A stretch of DNA of 64,000 nucleotides, taken from Branchinecta lynchi (lineage: Eukaryota > Arthropoda > Branchiopoda > Anostraca > Branchinectidae). The notes beneath the pieces were generated by a model, which saw only the letters and a program-made list of their open reading frames with translations, was not told where the DNA came from and did not search any database. The stretch spans positions 14,880,212-14,944,211 of the forward strand of contig JAKZAP010000021.1 of the NCBI GenBank assembly GCA_023053575.1. The letters are read 5' to 3'. Made by a program: the position numbers and the translations under genes. Shown one piece after another: positions 1-11,190 of the stretch. Position 1 is the stretch's first letter. Every line of letters begins with the position of its first letter.

Positions 1-905
1 TCGAGTTCGTAGATGGGCACTGTAGCCCTACATTTAGGGGGGGGGAGGGGGTTTAAATTAAGGGGCAAATGAAATATTTTTAAACAGATAATGTGATAGT
101 CGATTATGGGGTAAGAAGACATGCTGAGCACGATGGTGAAAATCATTTTCTCCTGACAAGTAGTTTGTTAAAAGGAAAACTTTCAATTGAAGTTGATTAA
201 ATGTTTGATTTAGGGGTAAGAAGACATGCTGATCATGATGGTGAAAATCATTTTCTTGTCGGACAAGTAGTTTGTCCGGAATCTGGCAAAAACCGGAAAG
301 TTAGTTAGAAGTAAAAGTTTGATCTGGAGTTGATTAAATGTTCGATTTAGGGGTAAGCAGACATGCTGAACACTTATGTGAAAAGCATTTTCTACCCGGA
401 CAACTAATTCGCCCGGAATCCGGCCACTGCCGGAAAATTTGTTAAAAGTAATAAGTTTTATTTGAAGTTGATTAGATGACAGATTTAGGGATAAGAAGAG
501 ACGCAGAGTCTGTATATGACAATCATTTTTTAACCGGACATATAATTCGTCGGGAATCCGGTTGTAACCGTTATTTTTTTAGAAGCTGAAGTTTTATTTG
601 AAATTGATTAGACGTTCTTGATAAGGAGATACCGTACGCTGAACTCGATTCTGAATTTTCTTTTTTTTTCTGGACAAGCAGTTCGCTCGGAATTCGGCCG
701 AAACTGGAAATTTGGCAGAAGTAAAGCAGGAAGTTTCGGTCAGTATCGTCAAAATAGATATGGCTTATAGAGGTATATGTGAACTTGATTTTCTCTAATG
801 ATTAGCCTGGCTAAGACTCGATCTGGCGAAGACAAGACCCAGTTGTCTGGATCAAATATTAGATTTTTGGAATCCCATCGAAACCTTAGGTCTTGTTCAT
901 TTAGA
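1..905 (+). repeat. Family A element, left end cut off by the window
   Basis: Diverged tandem units of about 137 bp, each with a segment reading roughly CCGGAATCCGGCCGAAACCG (near 275, 413, 550 and 688) followed by A/T-rich text and AGAAGACATGCTGA. It ends near 871-900 with the family's 3' signature, GGAATCCCATCGAAACC then GGTCTTGTTC. Other copies are at 14962-15930, 17826-18906 and 38420-39267. No coding frame is preserved. I do not recognise it as a named family. Confidence 0.7.
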
Positions 906-1032
906 GTTGAAACCACCACACTTTTTGTGCTTTCCTGGCAGTGAAGTTAATTGTAATATAAATGGCGCGACCACTGTTCCTATGGCCGGCTTCTACCAGA
1001 CTATTGTAGTGGTTTGCAAACTCTGTTCACAA

Positions 1033-1135
1033 GCCCCTCGGTAGCTCAGTGGTAGAGTGACTGCCTTGTAAGCAGAGGGTCCTGGGTTCAAATCCCGGCC
1101 GAGGAGCATTTTTGTCTTATCAGTTCACTACTTAT
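1033..1135 (+). repeat. tRNA-Thr-like SINE head (copy 1, intact pol III boxes)
   Basis: Folds as a tRNA: D-arm GCTC/GAGT, anticodon loop CTTGTAA (anticodon TGT, Thr) and T-arm with TTCAAAT. Box A TAGCTCAGTGG (1042-1052) and box B GGTTCAAATCC (1085-1095) are consensus. The acceptor stem and first anticodon pair each have a mismatch. A T5 run at 1109-1113 could end transcription. Two more copies (23381, 58696) share not only the tRNA part but also a downstream GTTCACT-like segment, which favours a tRNA-derived SINE over a functional tRNA gene. A real tRNA gene remains possible for this copy alone. Confidence 0.7.
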
Positions 1136-1286
1136 ATGATGTTAATTGTTTGTCTTTTTTGTCTTTAAATATAGTCCAGTGAAACTGAAACTGAAGTGAA
1201 GGAATATAATTAAATACAAATCCTAGTACAAATATTGCCGAAGATAATTTCGTAAACCACATTGGCCTGACATATCACAACAAGTC

Positions 1287-1581
1287 AACGAAGAAACCAA
1301 CGAAAATGGGGTTTGTATAGGCCAACGAATATACTGAAATAAAAGGCGAAACAGCCAAGAAATCTAAAACAAACCAGAAAACCAACAAGAAAGTGAAGAT
1401 TAAAACAAAATTGAAAGAACTGAAAGCCTAAAATAAAAACAGCGAGCCACTCACCAATACCTGCGAATAACAATTATGATTGGTCTCGGTCGATACTAGC
1501 GCGCGACTGACCGAAATATTCGCTTTTATTTCAGTATATTCGTTGGCCTATACTAACCCCATTTTCGTTGGTTTCTTCGTT
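1287..1581. mobile_element. Foldback element with near-perfect 63-bp arms
   Basis: The arm 1287-1350 is the reverse complement of 1519-1581, with one substitution and one single-base gap. The 168-bp centre has no recognisable gene; a 62-codon minus frame crosses arm and loop and looks incidental. The near identity implies a recent origin. I see no clear target-site duplication, so the superfamily is unknown. Confidence 0.75.
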
Positions 1582-3589
1582 TATATTTTGTAACTATTGC
1601 CGAATGTCGGTGATTGTGATTGGGGGACAAAGGAACAGAACCGGATGTTTGGTTCAGAACTGGAATATGGAGAACACAATTAAACCCAAGCTTTTGGCTG
1701 CTGAAGCCAAATTACTTGGTCTAGCGGGATTTGCACAACAAATCTGATGTTCCATCATCAGTTTTTGTTTGTGTTTGATGTTGTATTTTCATTAATTTGT
1801 TCGTTATTATTTACTCTGTTGTTTCGTTTATACATGTTTTTTTTTAGTGGTCCTAAATGACCCCTAGTTCTATAAATAAATAAACTAATTAAATAAAGTG
1901 GTGTTTTGGTTATACCAAAGAATACCAGGTGTCCCAGGTGAGTTTTAAAAAGCAAGACAAAATAAACGCCAGTTACAGTCATCTTGGCCACCATCTGAGC
2001 CGAGCCTAGAACTTAGTAAGTTGTTGCCCTGTTCGATAAAAACGATTTTTTTTTTTTGATATTTTGTACTTTTTAATGTTTATTTGTAAATTTGTAAATC
2101 TGTTGTTTTATTTTGAGTGTTACGGATGAAGTGCACTAAGATTAGAAAGCTTTAATGTACGTATTGTAAATGCTTTAACCTTTAACCTTTTTCTTGTCTC
2201 GTCAATTTTATATAAATTTAGTCAGATCTCCACATCCTCGTTCCGGTTTAGTTTTGGTCTATTTTGCAAGATCTATCAGTTTCGAAAGTGAAAGTCGGAA
2301 TATAACGAATTCTTTGTTGTTCGTGTGCAAACTTTAGAGTTGCAGAAAATAGTGCAAACTTCCCCGGTTTTGCATTACCCTCACTCTTCAGTTTAAAAAG
2401 TGAAAGCTGCTCTTTTACGTTCATTAACTTATGGATACTATAACTATCTATTTTAAAAAGTGCCTGATAATGAGAGTTAGTTTACTAAGATTGCAACGAT
2501 TTGATTCTTGTGAATGGGTCTTATGTTTTGTTCGTTTGTTTAAAGCGTTACTTTCTAAGCAAATTTTACTTTATTTCGAATTACCCAGCTATCCCAGAGT
2601 CTATAACTATTCATTTTAATAGTCATACCATTTTCCATTCTGAAGACTACAGAACCACTACATTCGGCTTTGACACATTTACCAGATGTCTATATTTTTT
2701 TTCATTTTGAATGTAAAAGAGCATTTGAAATTAGGCTTTTCTTTTCGTATTTCTCGCATTCCGACTCCTCTCTGATTGGCTGAAAGTAGAAATTGTATTT
2801 ACTTATGCAATACCCTATATGACTAAGTCCAAAAACTCTAGTGATCCTCAGGAAAGGAGTAAGCGTCTCCGTAACGACTCAAATTCAAAGACTCAAATCC
2901 TGTTCACGGAGATCTTTGGGAGCAGCTCTGACACTACTTCTGCCTTTCTTCCGCTAGGTACCCGGAGAGTCCGGAGATTTTGCATCGGCAAGGAGAGATA
3001 GTCATCAAGAGTATTTCGTTACGAACAGACTTGCGAGAACCGCAAATCCGCCAAATTTCGTTACGATCACTTCCGATAGTTTACAATTAGTGAACCTGAT
3101 TTTCTAAATTAGTGAACCCTTATGGAAAATATTTCTTGAGTTTTTTGCGATTATTTTATATTTCTTTATCTTTTTTTACTGCACTTACGCCCTTGGGCAG
3201 TGCGTCATTCATTCATTCATTCATTCATTCAATTGCCAGTTGAGACGATACTTCAGATCTAAGATGTGGTATTACTACTAGAAACTCCGCACCCTAGTTT
3301 CCTGTTCGCATTTGATCTATTTTGCAACAGCTATCAGTTTCGGAAGTAAAAGGAGGAAGAGGACGAAACCATTGTTTGTTCTCTCGAGTTCCTGTTCAAA
3401 GACTATTTTTGCATAGCCGAACATGTCACACATTTGTTTACACACATTCCACACACAAGGCCAGTGTCATGCAAAATTGTCATTACCATTTTGACACCTG
3501 ACGACAGCTGTTCTGTTACATTTTCCATAATCCAGAGACCACCCTAGTAGCTCACCATTCCTTGTGGGCTTGAGTTGCAGACTGGAAAG
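1582..3589. other. Non-coding stretch with a LINE 3' tail and dispersed repeats
   Basis: Segment 1829-1890 (AGTGGTCCTAAATGACC then AATAAATAAA) matches in reverse the segment at 10490-10560, and looks like the 3' end of a LINE. Text around 2261-2310 (GATCTATCAGTTTCGAAAG) recurs diverged at 3300-3345. Segment 2945-3010 recurs inverted at about 46970-47045. An ATTC microsatellite lies at 3206-3230. Short frames here show no family resemblance, so no gene is called. Confidence 0.5.
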
Positions 3590-3765
3590 CAGGGCTGTAT
3601 CCATGAGGTGGGGTGGGGTGCTCGACCCTCTTCGAAATTTACGAAGTAAACCTTGTTTACAGGCTTTAACTCAGAATCTGTGTTCTTGTTGTACTGTTGG
3701 TATGGATTACGTCTAGTTCCGACCCGTGCCGCCCCCCTGGAAATAAATCCCTGAAGACGTCCCTG
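3590..3765. mobile_element. hAT-like MITE, family with TIR CAGGCCCGTATCCAGG
   Basis: Starts CAGGGCTGTATCCATG and ends CCTGAAGACGTCCCTG, diverged versions of the inverted ends seen more cleanly at 6545-6711 and 22114-22272. Flanks CTGGAAAG and CTAGAAAA are a decayed 8-bp duplication. The interior has the family's G-rich then C-rich runs and a TTTACAGGC-like segment. Non-coding. Confidence 0.65.
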
Positions 3766-3857
3766 CTAGAAAAGAAGGTACAATAGGAAATACTGTGTGT
3801 GTGTTTGGGGGGGGGGGGAGGGGCAGGGATCGTGTGCCTGAAAGATTTGAAAAATGT

Positions 3858-4045
3858 AAATATTCCTTCAGCCCAAGCTGACTGCGAATCATATTTAATT
3901 TAATATAACAGAGCTATATTTTCCCACAAGTTCGTATTTCCAACTTGAGCGGCTTTGAGCCTGAATAGTACCCTTGCAAAGACGGGCCGAAATATAGCTC
4001 TAATAAAATTCAGCTGACGTATCCGTTTGGCACTAGGAAATATGA
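3858..4045 (+). mobile_element. Hammerhead-bearing inverted-end element, type alpha, copy 1
   Basis: Left end AAATATTCCTTCAGCCCAAG and the tail CAGCTGACGTATCCGTTT are the signatures of this family. The right half holds the ribozyme-like motif at 3955-4004. AGAGCTATATTTT at 3909 is complementary to AAATATAGCTCT at 3990, the paired-arm design seen in other copies. It may be the terminal repeat of a Penelope-like retroelement; that assignment is inference. Confidence 0.65.
3955..4004 (+). ncRNA. Hammerhead-ribozyme-like motif, core mutated
   Basis: Stem I strand TTGAGC, then CTGAATA (core position G8 changed to T), a stem II hairpin, GAAA at 3989-3992, UAUA, then GCTC pairing back to GAGC. The expected cleavage point would follow 3996. 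The G8 change should abolish or greatly lower activity. Confidence 0.55.
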
Positions 4046-4119
4046 GTTGAAAAGTTTGACAGGTCGAAATGAACTACATGTCGAACTACAATCAGGTGAT
4101 ACAAATATTTCAATTCACT

Positions 4120-4366
4120 TTCACCTCCCGGAATTCTACAGCTGGATCTTTTTAAAGAATCGTCATCATATCATGGTTTTCCGACGTCTTCAGCATCAAA
4201 CAGTTTGTTGTCTCACCGAAGAAGGCATACTTCAAGAGGGGCGTTTTCAATAAGACATGTAGGTGTAGCGATATGGAATGAAATACCTCTGTGTATTAGG
4301 AATGCAACAACCCTTTACTCCTTTAAAAAACAACTAAAAGAGTCATTTTCTAGTGAAAGTAGTTGA
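4120..4366 (+). pseudogene. LINE reverse-transcriptase C-terminal fragment
   Basis: One frame reads to TGA at 4364-4366 with the tail typical of non-LTR retrotransposon ORF2 proteins: a run of small and basic residues, then V-A-I-W-N-E-I-P, I-R-N-A-T-T and a lysine-rich F-K-K-Q-L-K. The W-N-x-I/L-P block followed by F-K-K is well known at the end of CR1/Jockey/RTE-type proteins. The upstream reverse transcriptase is missing: a 5'-truncated dead copy. A TTAA MITE follows 24 bp downstream. Confidence 0.7.
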
Positions 4367-4390
4367 GAGTTGGTATTTGTAATGTATGTA

Positions 4391-4842
4391 TTAAAGTTTA
4401 ACTGAAAAGGGCAGAGAAGGGACAGTCTTGTTACCCCTCACTTATTCACTTACAGAGGCTTGAAGACCCGATGAAAATGCGTTACTTTGTTGCTCCACTA
4501 TTCACGAATAAACAATTTTCAAATAGTGGAATTTCCTTGTCAGATGTGTGGTACTACCTGTGTCGCATGCTTGACGCAAAAGATTTATGAACATTTTTAT
4601 GTTCAGGCACTAAGCAGTCTTCGCCAAGCTAATCACCGCCCACTAAAAAGCCGCGTCTGTGTGCCGATTCAAATATTCCGCGTCATAGTAGAATCTACGC
4701 TGTGGGGACAGCCGTAGACACTCTGACCCTCACTACGAGAGCAGATAGTGGAAAATCAAAAAATCTCTTAGCGGAATCCAAATAACTCAGTGTATTCAAC
4801 TAAATGACACAAAAATAAGTTGGCTTTTCAGTTAAACTTTAA
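4391..4842. mobile_element. TTAA-flanked MITE, copy 1
   Basis: TTAA at both edges and perfect inverted ends AGTTTAACTGAAAAG / CTTTTCAGTTAAACT. TTAA duplication is characteristic of piggyBac and Kolobok superfamilies. The 452-bp interior is non-coding and is shared with 44801-45358. A partial right end is at about 53855-53880. Confidence 0.85.
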
Positions 4843-5173
4843 CAAAAAAAAAAAATGTTTCTTTTTATGTTTGTTTAAGGAATATTATTGAATGAGCTCC
4901 TTATTTGTATGTTCGCTCCCATAGGCCGCAGGGCCTTTCTTTAGGCGGACATGCAGTTTGTTCCGGGAAGTGTGTTATTTTTGTTGTGTAATAAACAATC
5001 TGAATCTAAACATCTGAAATCTGAATCTGATGCTCTACTGCTTTGAGCATGGGAATGTTTACCTGAAATTTTGTCTTGCCATGATTGTGACCGACAACAT
5101 AGTCGAATAGATGATGGAATTGAGTGAAACAAAAGCTGAAAACTAGATTGGGATAAGTAATTAGGAATAATTT

Positions 5174-5443
5174 CTAACTCACAAATTGTAGGTACAAGAC
5201 GAAAATGGTGGAGTACAAAAAAGTAAGAAGACATAATAAGGGAAAACATAACACATACGAAGAAAAAACTTCTGAAGAGTCATACAGAGAAAAAAGCCCG
5301 TGAGATGGTGACATACGCGCGCACGCCGTTTCAGACAGTTTTATGTCGAGAACAGACACATTCTCAGTAATGCCCGGCAGCGAATACTTTCTAATAATTT
5401 CATTGTCAAGGAGGGATAAAAAGAAGAAATTCCTGAGGTCCAT
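5174..5443 (-). pseudogene. LINE C-terminal fragment (HGL-type tail)
   Basis: The minus frame contains L-P-G-I-T-E-N-V-S-V-L and A-R-M-S-P-S-H-G-L-F. A related segment is decayed at about 14150-14260 on the + strand, and an H-G-L-V-R-L-F tail ends the longer LINE frame at 48351-48800. The 3' untranslated text TGTACTCCACCATTTTCGTC is shared with 14331 and in part 48860. A 5'-truncated, dead copy. Confidence 0.6.
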
Positions 5444-5449
5444 ACCGGA

Positions 5450-5989
5450 TCATTTCTTGGACTTTCATTGGTACGAGAGGGAAGACACGAAAACTATCTA
5501 GAGTCTGTAGGTCGAGCTTCTTTAAGAAAAATAAATAAAATAAAAAAGAAACCAGTATCGACCAGCACTATTCACTTTATTTCTTACCCAGTTGGAACAT
5601 TCGTGGCCGCAGCAAAAGACGCAGATTCCATTCAGAGGTTAGTTCTATATAGTCTGGGATATATCGCAAGCCCCGCAGACCACCCTAGTTGGTCTGACCT
5701 CAACACAGACTCCTAACACCTACCCATTACACTTAATCAAATGCTTTAAACTTGAAATCATAGTTTGTGTGTGAGGCAATTTGTAATTCATGATTGTGAT
5801 CATGGAAGTGTGTTACTATTGATTGAAGTTTTGAAATGTTTGATCATTATTCACTGCGTGATAGTTCGGCACACGATCACAGCTGGATTCTGGTTGGCGG
5901 TTTTGGGCTATATTAAGTATACATTAATCTTAATAAACTGTTGCAATTATAATGCATACATTTTGCATGACCGGGTTCGGGCACTGTGA
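5450..5989. other. No recognisable gene
   Basis: An 82-codon frame (5468-5716) and a hydrophobic 74-codon frame (5765-5989) show no familiar motif. No copies elsewhere in the window were noticed. The next repeat begins at the G-run near 5998. Confidence 0.4.
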
Positions 5990-6825
5990 GGGCAGTTGGG
6001 GGGGGGGGGGGGTCCAGAGTTCCTTTGATCGCGAATTAAGGTACTTCCAGATGTGCTAGTACGATGAAACTTGGCTTGGACATAGAGACTTGCCAAGATT
6101 GGCTTAGAAATTGTCACTTCTGAGATACAACCATCTCTTAAAGTACTAATCCTGACCGCAAAGCAAAAAGATACTTTTAAGCAAAGTATACATTTTAATT
6201 TTCCCCATTTTTAGCACCCTTAAAGTGCGTATCTTAACTGAAAAGTGCAAAAAGTACTTTTGACCAAACGATATACATTCATGATCTCAAAGGGCCCATG
6301 ATCATTTTTGCCTCGAAGGGTTTTGCTTACAAGTGAATTCCTTAAGGGATAACAATAGTTTTGAGCAAAATAGAGATGTTCATGATCCCGATCAGCTTAT
6401 CATCATTTGCGTTTCAGGAGTGTTCATTACAGATGAATCTCTAGCGCCCTTAAAGTGCCATCATCACAACCAAAAGCAAAAATAAAATAGTTTTTACAAA
6501 TGATACATTTTCATGATTTCTGAGGACCCATGATCATTCTCATCCAAGGCCGTATCCAGGGGGGTTAAGGGGTTGAACCCCCCCCTCCCCGAAACATACA
6601 AAGATAATCATTTTTATAGGCTTTTCCCTCTGATCTATGTCTTTTTTGTACTTTTTTGTCCGACCCGCAGGCCCCCCCCCCTCCCGAAATAAATTCCTGG
6701 GTACGTGCCTGTTCTCATCTCAAGGGTTTTGCTTACAGATGATCACAGCGAATCCACGTGTAGACGAAGTCCTACTTTCGTCCTGGGACCTAGCCTTGCA
6801 AGTGCTATATTAGCTTTGTTTTCAG
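5990..6825 (+). repeat. Family B element, 3' portion, interrupted by a hAT-like MITE
   Basis: Contains the family B unit text GGTACTTCCAGATGTGCTAG and GATGAAACTTGG, the 3' module GGGTTTTGCTTAC repeated three times, and ends near GCAAGTGCTATATTAGCTTT at about 6798. A 167-bp MITE is inserted at 6545-6711. The 5' half is absent, replaced by a G-run. Confidence 0.7.
6545..6711. mobile_element. hAT-like MITE with 8-bp duplication TTCTCATC
   Basis: TTCTCATC flanks the element exactly on both sides (6537-6544 and 6712-6719). The ends CAAGGCCGTATCCAGG and CTGGGTACGTGCCTG are imperfect inverted repeats. Eight-base duplications with CA-starting ends are the hAT signature. Non-coding interior with G- and C-runs. 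Confidence 0.85.
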
Positions 6826-6874
6826 TATTTGTGGCACTTTTCTAGATGGAAAAGGTTTGTGTTATCAAAATATA

Positions 6875-7179
6875 GAGCGTGTTCCGTCCTACTTACCGTA
6901 GTTACTACGCATGTCGTCACAAATTCTGGCTTTTTGCCGTCAAGGCTGGAACGATTTTTCTATTTTCCAGCAGGATCTCACGCCAGGGGCGAATCCGACC
7001 AATCACGTTACAGAGATGCGTAGTTACTACGCGGACTACGCTCCCGAGCATGGTAAGCAAATAGTAACTATTAGTTACTATTCCGACAAGGTTGGAACGG
7101 TCAGCGTAGTAACTTTTCGTGAGGATGGAACGGAAATAGTAACTAATAGTTACTATTTGTGGAAGGGTCGAACACGCTC
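6875..7179. mobile_element. MITE with TIR GAGCGTGTTCC and 3-bp duplication (ATA)
   Basis: Starts GAGCGTGTTCCGTCCT and ends AGGGTCGAACACGCTC, inverted ends flanked by ATA on both sides (6872-6874, 7180-7182). The interior has palindromic blocks TAGTTACTACGC and AATAGTAACTATTAGTTACT. Sister copies at 15943-16177 (TGT) and 24983-25287 (TCG) also have exact 3-bp duplications. The 145-codon frame crossing it is a repeat artefact. Confidence 0.9.
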
Positions 7180-7919
7180 ATACAGAGGTCCTCGCCAGAC
7201 TGCTGCTACAACAAACGAACCTGTCATCTTTCCACTGCCGCCTGACGAGGACACTTGCCAATATGGGCCTAAATATTTCTATAGCAAATTTCAGCGGAAT
7301 AAAAATTATCCCGTTAGTGCCATTAAATATGATTTGCAGTCGGCATAGGATTACGGAGTAGGCTAGTCATGGAAAAGAACTGTTGTCGACCTGATTACTG
7401 CTTGCTACTGTTCTATATTCAACCAGGAAGAAATTAGCATGAAGGCCGCGCCTATCAGAAAACCCCCTATTGACCGAGCTACCTTCTGGGCACTGCTCCA
7501 AATAGCCATTGGTTCAGAATATATGGCTACATGAGTTAAGCATGTAGAGCGCAACAAAGCTAGATCAATTTTTTTTTCATTATATATTGTAATTACCTGG
7601 CTGGCACTTGGAGTGATTACTTACGTCAAGCGGAGCTTCAAAACGGACAAGTTAAGAAGGGTGTGAACATGCTGTGATAAGTCTTGCAAATCTGAAAATT
7701 GGGTGTCCTATACGTCCTTCCTGTTTAGGTACACGGTAAACAGATGTCAGTGGGATTCCGAAGGGAACATTTATTGGCCTTCCGTAACCCAGGCAATCCG
7801 GTCTTCTTCTACTTCTGATCCTCGGTTTTTAGTGGAGTGTTCCTTGGAACAATCCACTATTGCGATAGCTGTAGCAGCTTTTGGCTTTCGGTTTCCGTTT
7901 TTCGGTTTTCACCGTATTT
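7180..7919. other. No recognisable gene
   Basis: Mixed-composition DNA with no open frame resembling a protein family, no clear inverted ends, and no second copy noticed in the window. Confidence 0.4.
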
Positions 7920-8660
7920 TGTGGAGCTGATAACTCGTGAACCAGTGCAAGTATCAAGTTCGAACTTAGTACACCTGTGGTTATTGGGGTCTAGTTCTGC
8001 CTTTTGGGAGTCCCACCCCCCACCTGAACCCAGTTCAGGGGCAAATCGGCCCAGATTGCCCAGTGAGTAATGTTCATAACTTGACCAGAACTGGACATAG
8101 GACGATGAAATTCCTTGGACATGTAGATCCTGAGACTGGAAAATTGCTTTTAAAGTTGTACCTCCCCCACCTACCTCGTTCATGGGCAACTGGTCCCAGG
8201 TTGCCCAGGAGTATAGTTTATTACCTGTGACAGGAATCAACAGGTATTAAGTTGAAACTTGGTAAGCTTGTGAACATGGGGGTCTCTTTTTACTTTTTGC
8301 GGGTCCCAAACCCCACTCCCACTTGGTTCAGGGGCAGTAGGGCCCAGATTGCCCATTTTTTATGTTTTAACTTGACAATAACTGGATTGTTTTTTAGACA
8401 AGGCGATGGAATTCCTTTATGCTTTTGGATCATAGGGCTTGGGGGGAGTTGAACCACCCCCACCCTTCCCGTTCATGAGCAAGTGGTCACAAATTGCCCA
8501 TGAAAAATGTTTTTGACCCATGACTGGAATCAAACTAAAAGCTGGTATACTTGAGAAAAAAGGTGTATATACGCATTCTGATGGGCCACGACCCCCCCCC
8601 CCCCTCCCGTTCATGGGCAGCTGTGCCCAGATTTCGCATGAGTAAACAGGTCTGAAGTCC
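7920..8660 (+). repeat. Family C: about five 145-bp diverged tandem units
   Basis: The phrase GGCCCAGATTGCCC or a variant recurs at about 8041, 8184, 8332, 8477 and 8616, spacing 139-148 bp. Each is followed by text resembling TTGACCAGAACTGG and preceded by a CCACCCCC-rich run. The minus-strand open frames here are periodic readings of the repeat, not genes. Design resembles families A and B with different unit sequence. Confidence 0.75.
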
Positions 8661-8815
8661 AACTCTAGTATATTTGGGAGATATATCTGTGAATGAAGAT
8701 TTGGTATAACAGCAACAAATAAGACGACCCGATGTACTTTTATCTTTAATGAACAGTTGGAAACTTGATTGTTTTGTCATATGATCGATGCTATGCCGTT
8801 CTTAATATTGTGACA

Positions 8816-9140
8816 AAGGGGACATTAGGCTGCTACTATTTGGTTTGTTGCACTTGTTATGACCTTGCTAATGGAAAAGAGGTTTAAAGGGTGGGACTGG
8901 CTGGCAGACCATTCAGTGTTCGAAGTAATGCTATTCGTGCAAGATCACAACATTTCTTTGGATTTATACTGGTGGTTTGTTTACATTTAAAGCTTTTAAA
9001 GCGGGATGATTACAAATTAGGTTATTTCAATACTTGTTTGGTTATTGGGGATTAACAATGTCTTGGTTCTAAAACTGTTTGTATACAATGTGATAAACAT
9101 TTTACTTTTACACTCCACGTCTGAGCGCTTGCCCACTTGT
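8816..9140. repeat. Dispersed repeat D, copy 1
   Basis: About 325 bp, running from GGGGACATTAGGCTGCTAC to GCGCTTGCCCACTTGT, is repeated in the same orientation at 12981-13292 with perhaps three quarters identity by eye. No clear inverted ends or frame. The two copies bracket the coding exon at 11572-12861. Confidence 0.7.
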
Positions 9141-10470
9141 AGTTCTTCGCGAGGTATCCACACTCAACCCTTTAAACATGTCTGTTAGTTATTCTTTCCT
9201 GTCTTCATTTTCCGATCTAGCACAGATACGACCGTATTTACCCCAAATTTACACCGTTCAAAGTTTTAAGTGTCCCTCATAACATACGCCTACTGTACCA
9301 CGGTACAAGATTTTGCTGTAACTCGGCAGGAGATCGAGCGTATAGCCTACCTTTGTTATTTAGATGTAGAGCAATACGAGAGTATACGAGCATATACGAG
9401 CATACGAGAAAAAAGCATCCTGTTTAATCAGTTACACAAAGTAACGCTATCTTAATTCGTACTTACTAACGAATAATATGCGTACTGAGTCTGCAGTGCT
9501 CCGATTTTAGTTGGCTTGGTTACTGGATCGTCAATCGATTGGACGTCTTATAGTTGCTGAAAAGTACTTCAACAGGATTATTGATCGCATTGATATTCTT
9601 ATGTACTTTTCACTTGCCCAAATGAAGTTTGTCTGTTGCTATGGATTCAGAAGAGGCAATTTTCCTCCGTTAATTTTTGGTCTTTATGCGAGGTTTTGAG
9701 TGTTGTTCTTATTTTACTTTGTTTCCCTGCCATGATACCAAAGCTTTTTTTTTTGGCGATTAGATTCATTCATTGATTCGTTCGATTTTACGCAGTTGCC
9801 GAGCATTTTCAAAGGTGGGTTATGCCGTCTGATCTTATTGGATATAACGAATATGTTCGTAGTTCTGCTTGGTGGGTTTGCTTTGGCTTATCTGTTATTC
9901 ACACTGGCGGATATATGTTTACATTTGTTAAAACCATCTTTGGTTTGCCGGTCAGGAATGGAAATAAAAAGCTTTTTGTTATTTCACCTGTGTTTTCTTC
10001 TTTGCTTTCAGTAATCATGTTCACTTTCAGTTATTTTTTCCTTTCGAGACACAAACAAAAAATAATTAATATGTAAACACAGATATTACTATCCTTCAAA
10101 ATGGGAAATGTCGGCGCTATGCACTAGCAAATACCATGTTTATAACGAAACAAAAATAGCTTTAGTCCAACTCAGTTGCGATCAACATTTCTTCCTTCAG
10201 CATCCCTCCATGAACTCTCCAACTGTTTCGTCTCTCCAGTTCCAAAGCACCCTTCCCCCATGTTCCATTTTTATATTTCATAAATACTTCATGATTGGTC
10301 CGGCTACTTGTAATCTAGTGCCAAGCCTCGCGTTTCGTCACACACATTTTCTTTTTTTGTACCAATCTCATTTTACTGGTCACTTTCATTCGTTTTCTTT
10401 TTAACGAAACACAAAAATCAATAATATGCACACAGAGCCACAAAATTTGAAAGAAAAAGAAAATTCAGTT
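9141..10470. other. No recognisable gene
   Basis: Hydrophobic frames at 9796-10076 have no family resemblance and no splice context that I trust. Text at 10008-10080 (CACTTTCAGTTATTTTTTCC, GAAACACAAA-like) recurs at about 10378-10440, an old local duplication. A pyrimidine-rich unit at 10190-10265 belongs to the minisatellite described at 10870. Confidence 0.4.
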
Positions 10471-10650
10471 CAACTCCTTTTATTATTTATTTATTTATTT
10501 ATTTTCAATGAACTAAGGACCAACTAGGGCCACTCAAAAACATACAAAAAAACAACAACAACAACATATTAAACAATAACAAAATAAGAGAGAAAAACAC
10601 AAACAACAAAAAAGGTGCTTGAGCATCAAGTTCGTTGTGTATAGATCTCA
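10471..10650 (-). mobile_element. LINE 3' end (TTTATT tail), minus strand
   Basis: On the minus strand the text AGTGGCCCTAGTTGGTCC is followed by an AAATAAATAAATAAATAA tail; the same 3' end, in the other orientation, is at about 1829-1890. Only the 3' end remains and there is no coding frame. Confidence 0.5.
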
Positions 10651-10869
10651 CCAGACCATGTCCGCCAAAGTGGCAGAGATAGCCGAAAAAAGCTGCTGTT
10701 ATTAACGTAGCACCATTAATACAAACCGATTATACAGCAGCTTGAAGCGGAGATTGCCAGAAAACCCAACGCAAACATGAATACAGTATAAGACAAACTC
10801 ACCACAGATCCCCCGTGTCCCAGCACAACAGAATATAAAAAGCTGTTGTGGTCAAAATAGTTGGAAATT

Positions 10870-11190
10870 TGTTTCATCTTCCCAGTTTCTCCCCAGCCAT
10901 TACGTCTCTCTTATTCCTAAGCATCCGTCCGAACCTCCCTCTTCCAAGTTTCTCCCCAATCATTTCGTCTCCCTGACTCCTAAAACCCCTTCGCACCTCC
11001 CTTTTCCCAGATTCTCCCCAAACATTTCGCCTCTAATTCCTAAACCCCCATTCCCCACCTCCTCCTTTCCAATTTCTTCCCAAATATTTTATCTCTGCAG
11101 TTCCTAAGCAACCGTCTCCAACTTTCTCTTACCAACCATTTTGTCTATCTAATTCCTGAACCCATTTCCCTACCTTTCATCCTTTTCCCC
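10870..11190. repeat. Pyrimidine-rich minisatellite, about 62-bp unit
   Basis: Four to five diverged units contain TTTCTCCCCAA, CATTTCGTCTC and TTCCTAAACCCC in that order. One extra unit lies at 10190-10265. The array is about 400 bp upstream of the start codon at 11572 and strongly strand-asymmetric (C/T on +). A promoter role is possible but not shown. Confidence 0.7.

Noticed and set aside
1033..1107. Functional tRNA-Thr gene
   Set aside because: Mismatches in the acceptor and anticodon stems and a downstream tail shared with two other copies favour a SINE; kept as a repeat.
6911..7348. 145-codon plus frame
   Set aside because: Most of it is the GAGCGTGTTCC MITE; the same reading occurs in the 25019-25270 copy.
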